DNA from: Lateolabrax maculatus | Lineage: Eukaryota > Chordata > Actinopteri > Acropomatiformes > Lateolabracidae | DNA length: 64,000 nt | NCBI GenBank assembly: GCA_031216445.1 | Contig: CM062196.1 | Coordinates: forward strand, 3,666,001-3,730,000 | Direction of reading: 5' to 3' | Part shown: piece after piece, positions 61,880 to 64,000 of the stretch | Position numbering within the stretch: position 1 is the stretch's first letter | Layout of the letters: each line of letters starts with the position of its first letter | Translations under genes and position numbers: made by a program | The notes under the pieces: generated by a model | What the model was told of the DNA's origin: nothing | The model's input: only the letters and a program-made list of their open reading frames with translations | Databases searched by the model: none

Positions 61880-63030
61880 TGTGTAAGTTTCATAAAAAAT
61901 AACCATCTTTATACATTTTAAAGGACATGTTCTCCTCCGCCTCTACCACTCTGTCTTCTCTTCACTGCCACCAACAGTAACAGCTTTTATATCTAAAAGG
62001 TCATTGCCATCACACATAATTATAATATAACGAGACCTTGACTAGCAGCTACCCCAAGCAAAATTTCACTTGCTTCTCATCTGATTACATATAGACCCTT
62101 CCCTCTCTTGAAGTGGGTGTAAAGCTGCGGGTGTATAGAGAAAAACAGTTCAAGGAACCGTCTTGAAGTAGTTGCAATGGACTGTAATAATGGACTTTGT
62201 TGTCTGACGAGATCTGACAGGCTTTTCAGAGAGGAATGTTTTAAATATAATATGACAATCGACAGCTTGGTCTCCACATGTTGGAAAAAGAATGAAAAAC
62301 ACACATCAGCTTCATAGAAGCATGTCGGCATCAGAGTCACAAGCTGCACCTGGTGCTACAGGTGCGATGAAGAGCACGGTGATTACTGACTGGCTCCTGT
62401 GTGAATGAGAAGTGGCCATTTTTGCTTACTTGATTGGTTTGTTTGAGCCAGGAGGGAGTTGCCTGTTGGTGTTTTAAACTTGAGGCAAGTAAACGTATGA
62501 ATGAACAAACAGGAGTAAAATAGTTGTAGTGTAGAGGAAGCAGTAAATGACTGTTTTTGTGCTTCCTGACGGAATTCGAGCCTCGTTACACGTAATCACA
62601 TATTCAATTAATTTTTGATTATGAGCAGCTGGCCCTTATGGATGACACAGCAGAAATTTGCCCACAACGTTTGCACCAATCTAAGTATGCTGTATATGTG
62701 TCTTAAGATCAGGTTTATTGATTAAAAACATCATAGCCGCCATCGTCTAATAAAAATTCAGCAGCAGATGCTGTATATGTGTTCACTGATGCCAGATATT
62801 CTTGAAATCTGGTCAGTACTAACAAATTACATTTACTATTTTTGTACTTTTTTACTAATTTTAAGTTTTTTTTTATCTGGAGTATTGTACATTGTTACAT
62901 CCCAAGTCGCATCTGTAACAGAGTAGAAACAAAGGTCACATGAAAAGGTTGTGAAACTGTGTGAGATTGGAGCAGGAGGAGGTGATAAATCAGCAGCTGC
63001 AGCAGAGAAGAAGCTGCTGGTGAGTCTTTG
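61880..63030. other. Non-coding stretch, possible conserved element at 62570-62700
   Basis: AT-rich. The 62570-62700 block (CGTAATCACATATTCAATTA, then ATTTTTGATTATGAGCAGCT) is dense in homeodomain-type ATTA cores. The 62800-62930 block, with TTTTTGTACTTTTTTACTAA and CATCTGTAACAGAGTAG, may be a decayed member of the 57121 repeat family. Confidence 0.4.
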
Positions 63031-63031
63031 G

Positions 63032-63046
63032 CCGCAGGAGGGCAGA
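63032..63046 (+). promoter_or_regulatory. CTCF-like motif
   Basis: CCGCAGGAGGGCAGAG resembles the vertebrate CTCF core. It lies at the start of a modest CpG cluster (63080-63135). As with the other two sites, binding cannot be inferred from sequence alone. Confidence 0.28.
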
Positions 63047-63299
63047 GCTCCATGTGAGGTGATACTCTGCACAGAAGAAACACGTGGAGCGTGTACGTTC
63101 GCTGGCCGAGTGTCGGGGTCGCACCTGAGCCGGGGTTAGCAGTTTCAGTACAACAGAACAACAATGCATTAAAATGAAGGATGACGTCATTATGGGGTAC
63201 TGTCAGCATTGTTATACCTCGATCAGCACAATGAATCACTGATTTTAATGCACCACCAGGAGTGACCCAATCAAACACACCTGCAGGTGCATGCTGGCT

Positions 63300-63463
63300 C
63301 TGGCTATAGTGCAGCAGGACTGGTTATAGTGGGACAGGGTGGCTGAGTGGACTGGTTATGGTGGGACAGGGAGGCTGAGTGGACTGGTTATAGTGGGGCA
63401 GGGTGGCTGAGTGGACTGGTTATAGTGGGACAGAGGCTGAGTGGTCTGGTTATGGTGGGACAG
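63300..63463 (+). repeat. Minisatellite, 32-bp unit, about five copies
   Basis: The unit starts TGGTTATAGTGGGACAGGGT and ends GGCTGAGTGGAC. Starts at 63321, 63353, 63385 and 63417 are exactly 32 bp apart. The next, at 63447, is 30 bp on because of a 2-base loss, and a partial unit precedes the array at 63301. Units differ by single bases (ATAGT or ATGGT, GACAGG or GGCAGG). Confidence 0.93.
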
Positions 63464-63464
63464 C

Positions 63465-64000
63465 TTTGAGCATGAACGAGCAGAGAAGTTGAACCTTGAG
63501 CAGTTTGTGGAGGACACGCATTGCACAAAATTGTAAGAATGTCATTCAGACAGGTGAATACAACAACAAACTTATCCATTTTTGAGGAGAACCAGCCTGT
63601 GTTGCCTAGCAACGTAGCATTGTGTGTGCTATGTAGTGTGTAGAAACGGCAGCCTTTTCTTTTTTCTTTTAATGTGTGTGTAGTTCACAACTGGGGAAGG
63701 TCTGTATAGGTTGACATATTAATAGTCTTTCGTAGTCCTTAGACCCACCTGTAATGCAGTAACATTTATTCAGTATATTTTACTTTAATCTAATTACCTT
63801 TTTTACAAGTCCAACATCCAACAATTCAAGCATTTGAGTTGTAATTTTGTGTGTAATCCTTAAACATGTCCTATTTCAAATAACATTACCTTTTTATGAA
63901 GTTTGGTTTCATTGACGATTATGACTGGAGAACCAATTTTTTAATCTAATGTTTTTGATCCAACCTTGGCATCCAGGTCCTCTAAGCAACCATACTGTAT
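63465..64000. other. Non-coding stretch to window end
   Basis: AT-rich sequence with no recognised gene or repeat. Confidence 0.55.

Noticed and set aside
62895..63278. 127-codon minus-strand frame rich in Leu and Ser
   Set aside because: Overlaps several other frames over a CTG/CAG-rich patch and has no recognisable domain.

Overview
This window looks like nuclear DNA of a ray-finned (teleost) fish, probably a percomorph. The evidence is base composition around 38-40% GC with CpG depletion, long (CA)n, (AT)n and (GATA)n microsatellites, absence of any long open reading frame, and recognisable remnants of teleost repeat families. Those families are a Sleeping-Beauty-type Tc1 element, L2/Rex-like non-LTR retrotransposon fragments, a tRNA-derived SINE-like repeat, and several short non-autonomous repeats common in spiny-rayed fish. 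There is nothing bacterial: no operons, ribosome binding sites, CRISPR arrays or phage genes. The species call is from memory of repeat families, not from a search.

The window is almost entirely non-coding and is best read as a gene desert or the inside of very large introns. Apart from one 266-codon run that is only translated pyrimidine-rich DNA (19604-20404), no open frame exceeds 127 codons. No frame shows a domain that I recognise outside transposon relics. The best gene-like signals are three. (a) A CpG-richer block with a signal-peptide-like first exon on the minus strand at about 15567-15960. (b) A CpG-richer block at the left edge (361-733). (c) A 59-bp segment with good splice signals at 19262-19320. 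None can be assigned to a named gene from this window.

Layout. 1-6 kb: simple repeats, the left CpG block, unique sequence. 6-11 kb: a poly-G tract, a short interspersed repeat at 6967-7290, a repeat piece at 9371, and a LINE relic at 10930-11200. 11-19.5 kb: mostly unique sequence with the candidate exons. 19.6-20.4 kb: an 800-bp polypyrimidine tract. 20-28 kb: unique sequence with a perfect hairpin at 22989. 28-32 kb: the 3' end of a LINE (28430-29041) and an internally deleted Tc1/Sleeping-Beauty-like element (31184-32047). 32-44 kb: unique sequence, a LINE tail at 36855, and a SINE-like copy on the minus strand at 40640. 44-56 kb: a teleost repeat at 44467, long (CA)n arrays, a reverse-transcriptase fragment at 48776-49150, and a second LINE C-terminus on the minus strand at 54640. 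57-64 kb: another interspersed repeat, a SINE-like copy at 58925, an (AT)n tract, and a 32-bp-unit minisatellite at 63300-63463.

I found no convincing undescribed biological system. The items most worth checking are the candidate first exon at 15.6-15.9 kb and the possible conserved non-coding segments.
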